Shown: piece after piece, positions 61,758 through 64,000 of the stretch
Layout of the letters: every line of letters starts with the position of its first letter
Numbering within the stretch: the first letter of the stretch is position 1
Assembly (NCBI RefSeq): GCF_024346585.1
Contig: NZ_AP024523.1
Coordinates: 257,001-321,000 of the forward strand
From: Streptococcus toyakuensis
GTDB taxonomy: Bacteria; Bacillota; Bacilli; Lactobacillales; Streptococcaceae
DNA length: 64,000 nucleotides
Reading direction: 5' to 3'
Made by a program: the position numbers and the translations under genes
Notes under the pieces: generated by a model
Database searches by the model: none
Told to the model about the DNA's origin: nothing
What the model saw: only the letters and a program-made list of their open reading frames with translations

Positions 61758-63725
61758 ATGGGAAAATTTGAACAAGAAGCCAAAGATTTGCTTCAAGCAA
61801 TTGGAGGCAAAGAAAATGTGACTGCCGTAACCCACTGTGCGACACGGATGCGGTTTGTTTTAGGAGATGATAAAAAGGCTAATGTTAAGGCTATCGAGTC
61901 AATTCCAGCTGTTAAAGGAACCTTTACCAATGCAGGTCAATTTCAGGTGATTATTGGGAATGATGTGCCCATCTTTTATAATGATTTTACAGCTGTTTCA
62001 GGCATTGAGGGTGTTTCTAAAGAAGCAGCCAAGTCAGCAGCTAAGAGTAATCAAAACGTGGTCCAACGTGTCATGACCACTCTGGCGGAAATCTTTACTC
62101 CGATTATTCCAGCCTTGATTGTTGGTGGATTGATCCTCGGTTTTCGTAATGTCTTGGAAGGTGTCCATTGGTCTATGTTGGATGGTAAGACCATCACAGA
62201 AACCTCTCAGTTTTGGGCAGGTGTCAATCACTTCCTCTGGTTGCCTGGTGAAGCTATCTTCCAGTTCTTACCAGTAGGGATTACTTGGTCTGTATCTCGT
62301 AAGATGGGAACCAGCCAGATTTTAGGAATTGTGCTCGGAATCTGTTTGGTTTCTCCTCAGTTGCTTAATGCCTATGCGGTTGCTTCGACACCTGCATCAG
62401 AAATTGCAGCAAACTGGGTTTGGAATTTTGGCTATTTTACTGTTAATCGTATCGGTTACCAAGCCCAAGTTATCCCAGCCTTGCTTGCAGGTTTGAGTCT
62501 GTCTTATCTTGAAATTTTCTGGCGCAAGCATATCCCAGAAGTGATTTCTATGATTTTTGTACCTTTCTTGTCTTTAATTCCAGCCTTGATTTTGGCTCAT
62601 ACTGTTTTGGGACCAATCGGTTGGACAATCGGGCAAGGACTTTCATCAGTTGTCTTGGCAGGATTAACTGGTCCTGTTAAATGGCTCTTCGGTGCAATTT
62701 TTGGTGCCCTCTACGCTCCATTTGTCATTACAGGTCTGCACCATATGACCAATGCTATTGATACACAATTGATTGCAGATGCTGGTGGAACTGCCCTCTG
62801 GCCTATGATTGCTCTTTCTAATATTGCCCAAGGTTCGGCCGTATTTGCTTACTATTTCATGCACCGTCATGATGAGCGTGAGGCTCAGGTTTCACTTCCT
62901 GCCACTATTTCAGCCTATCTCGGTGTCACAGAACCAGCCCTCTTTGGGGTTAATGTAAAATATATTTATCCATTTGTAGCTGGAATGACTGGTTCAGCCC
63001 TTGCAGGCATGTTATCCGTTACTTTTAATGTGACTGCGGCTTCTATTGGTATCGGTGGTTTGCCAGGTATCCTCTCTATTCAACCTCAATACATGCTGCC
63101 ATTTGCAGGAACTATGCTAGTCGCTATTCTTGTTCCAATGCTCTTGACTTTCTTCTTCCGCAAGGCTGGTTTCTTTACAAAAACTGAGGATGATACAGAC
63201 TTGCAGGCAGAATTCGTTGCACAAGAAGAAGCAGAATTTGTGAGCCATGAACCAGTAGAACATACTCCAGTAGAAATTGTTAGCCCACTTGAAGGACAAG
63301 TAAAAGAACTAAGTCAAGCAACTGATCCAGTCTTTGCTTCAGGTGTCATGGGGCAAGGTCTGGTCATTGAACCAAGTCAAGGTGAGTTGACTTCTCCAGT
63401 CAATGGGACAGTTACGGTTCTTTTCCCTACCAAGCATGCCATCGGTATTGTCTCTGACGAGGGGGTGGAATTGCTCATTCACATCGGTATGGATACAGTA
63501 GGTCTGGATGGCAAAGGTTTTGAAAGTTTTGTAGCCCAAGGAGACCATGTCACAGTTGGTCAGAAACTGATTCGTTTTGATATGGATGTCATTAAGGCCG
63601 CAGGCCTGGTAACAGAAACTCCTGTTATCATCACCAACCAAGATGCTTATACAGCGACCATCACTGGAACTTATCCGACAACAATCCAAGCTGGAGAAGC
63701 TCTCATGGTCGCAACACGAATCTAA
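61758..63725 (+). CDS. treP: Trehalose-specific PTS, EIIBCA
   Basis: This membrane transporter imports and phosphorylates trehalose. It has 655 residues from the ATG at 61758, set by AAGGAG; an upstream in-frame codon was rejected. The IIB domain has the phosphorylated Cys27 in THCATRMRF. The IIC channel spans about 105-470. The C-terminal IIA domain (about 515-655) has the active His in GVELLIHIGMDTV. The full IIBCA fusion is present; Bacillus TreP lacks the IIA domain. Confidence 0.93.
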   Translation: MGKFEQEAKDLLQAIGGKENVTAVTHCATRMRFVLGDDKKANVKAIESIPAVKGTFTNAGQFQVIIGNDVPIFYNDFTAVSGIEGVSKEAAKSAAKSNQNVVQRVMTTLAEIFTPIIPALIVGGLILGFRNVLEGVHWSMLDGKTITETSQFWAGVNHFLWLPGEAIFQFLPVGITWSVSRKMGTSQILGIVLGICLVSPQLLNAYAVASTPASEIAANWVWNFGYFTVNRIGYQAQVIPALLAGLSLSYLEIFWRKHIPEVISMIFVPFLSLIPALILAHTVLGPIGWTIGQGLSSVVLAGLTGPVKWLFGAIFGALYAPFVITGLHHMTNAIDTQLIADAGGTALWPMIALSNIAQGSAVFAYYFMHRHDEREAQVSLPATISAYLGVTEPALFGVNVKYIYPFVAGMTGSALAGMLSVTFNVTAASIGIGGLPGILSIQPQYMLPFAGTMLVAILVPMLLTFFFRKAGFFTKTEDDTDLQAEFVAQEEAEFVSHEPVEHTPVEIVSPLEGQVKELSQATDPVFASGVMGQGLVIEPSQGELTSPVNGTVTVLFPTKHAIGIVSDEGVELLIHIGMDTVGLDGKGFESFVAQGDHVTVGQKLIRFDMDVIKAAGLVTETPVIITNQDAYTATITGTYPTTIQAGEALMVATRI

Positions 63726-63741
63726 TCAAAATAGCACAAAT

Positions 63742-64000
<259 letters not shown>

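Overview
The window is about 40% GC chromosome from a Streptococcus of the mitis group (S. mitis, S. oralis, S. pneumoniae and relatives). The supporting evidence is six BOX repeats with pneumococcal boxA/boxB/boxC modules, the sulA-sulD style folate operon ending in a fused folB-folK, amiACDEF, endA, sepM, and the manLMN and treRPC loci. The AmiA sequence and the gene order differ from my memory of S. pneumoniae, so a mitis or oralis type strain is more likely than a true pneumococcus (inference). I saw no rRNA, IS element, CRISPR array or prophage.

Layout. 1-5.4 kb: the manLM mannose PTS, adhP, a Cof phosphatase and a purine permease. 5.4-10.1 kb: a CPBP protease and folP-folC-folE-folB/K; folP carries a 6-bp tandem duplication. 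10.1-22.6 kb: DUF960, ccpA, asparaginase, a HAD+MazG-like fusion, universal stress protein, aminotransferase, rpmH, an orphan Ali-type peptide-binding lipoprotein, a KimA-like potassium importer, tatD and rnmV. 22.7-27.4 kb: a quorum-sensing/bacteriocin locus. 27.5-35.9 kb: housekeeping genes rsmA, rsgA, rpe, thiN, rmuC, yhaM, purR, lysA, pflA. 36.2-40.2 kb: an AT-rich accessory module of an ABC-2 transporter and a two-component system. 40.4-50.5 kb: yidC, acyP, a SpoU methyltransferase, BI-1, asnA, rsmD, coaD, sepM, murA, epuA, endA and a CBS-domain protein. 50.7-64 kb: tRNA-Cys, amiACDEF, a TrpX-type ABC transporter behind an aromatic-rich leader-peptide attenuator, and treR/treP/treC (the last cut by the window edge).

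Most notable locus. A ComR-family regulator (22677-23588) is followed by a perfect GACATNNATGTC palindrome, a sigma-A type -10, and an unannotated 15-codon gene (23778-23825). Its peptide ends in Trp-Trp plus two residues, as in ComS/XIP pheromones. Next come a lactococcin-972-type bacteriocin precursor and its membrane protein/ATPase pair. This looks like a ComRS-style circuit used for bacteriocin control in a lineage whose competence normally runs on ComCDE. The Ami permease encoded at 51-57.6 kb is the expected importer for such a peptide.

Regulation readable from the sequence: CcpA (cre-like) sites at manL, ccpA, pflA and treP; a CiaR-type direct repeat downstream of the manL promoter; a Rex-type box inside the adhP promoter; three genes whose consensus extended -10 lies 6-7 nt before the ATG (probable leaderless mRNAs); and many intrinsic terminators.
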